From assembly GCA_002333125.1 (NCBI GenBank), contig DDBM01000100.1, positions 4,662 to 10,261 of the forward strand: a stretch of DNA of 5,600 nucleotides. The letters are read 5' to 3'. The stretch is from Moraxellaceae bacterium UBA2032 (lineage in GTDB: Bacteria; Pseudomonadota; Gammaproteobacteria; Pseudomonadales; Moraxellaceae). Within the stretch, counting starts at the first letter, position 1, and each line of letters opens with the position of its first letter. A model generated the notes under the pieces. The model saw only the letters and a program-made list of their open reading frames with translations, was not told the origin of the DNA and made no database searches. The position numbers were made by a program, and so were the translations under genes. Of this stretch, positions 5,576 through 5,600 are shown piece by piece.

Positions 5576-5600
5576 AAAAAAGATTTTAAAAATTATTGTG

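Noticed and set aside
5583..5588. TAAAAT as a -10 box for cytochrome c
   Set aside because: Transcription from it would start at or inside the ribosome site, and any -35 element lies near or beyond the window edge; the region is simply very AT-rich.

Overview
This 5.6 kb window looks like ordinary chromosome from a moderately AT-rich Gram-negative bacterium, probably a gammaproteobacterium. The clues are a lipobox lipoprotein, Sec signal peptides, a c-type cytochrome, a HopJ-family protein and a bacterial pirin. I cannot name the genus. No phage, transposase, CRISPR or RNA gene was recognised, and no clearly new biological system stands out. The most interesting part is the phosphatase locus.

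Positions 1-2885 (minus strand): two tandem alkaline phosphatase genes, probably one operon. The first-transcribed copy (2651-1209) is a predicted lipoprotein. The second (1190 to beyond position 1) starts 18 bases after the first gene's stop and has a cleavable signal peptide instead. It runs off the left edge, so its C-terminus is missing. Both carry the full alkaline phosphatase active site as far as visible, with histidines at the two positions that differ between mammalian enzymes and E. coli PhoA. Upstream (2849-2883) are three 11-bp-spaced TGTCA-like units that resemble a PhoB-binding Pho box. They are followed by a leader of about 190 nt with several inverted repeats.

Positions 2886-4065: a HopJ-family gene (minus) and a short-chain dehydrogenase/reductase gene (plus) diverge from a 70-bp intergenic region.

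Positions 4066-4236: convergent intergenic region with an inverted pair of C/G-rich palindromic repeats (4077-4183) and a strong hairpin terminator (4204-4229).

Positions 4237-5567 (minus): a small exported monohaem cytochrome c gene, then a 146-bp gap with a perfect 11-bp hairpin, then a pirin gene. Positions 5571-5600 are AT-rich upstream sequence.

The phosphatases form a plausible phosphate-scavenging unit. The HopJ, dehydrogenase, pirin and cytochrome genes show no evident shared pathway.
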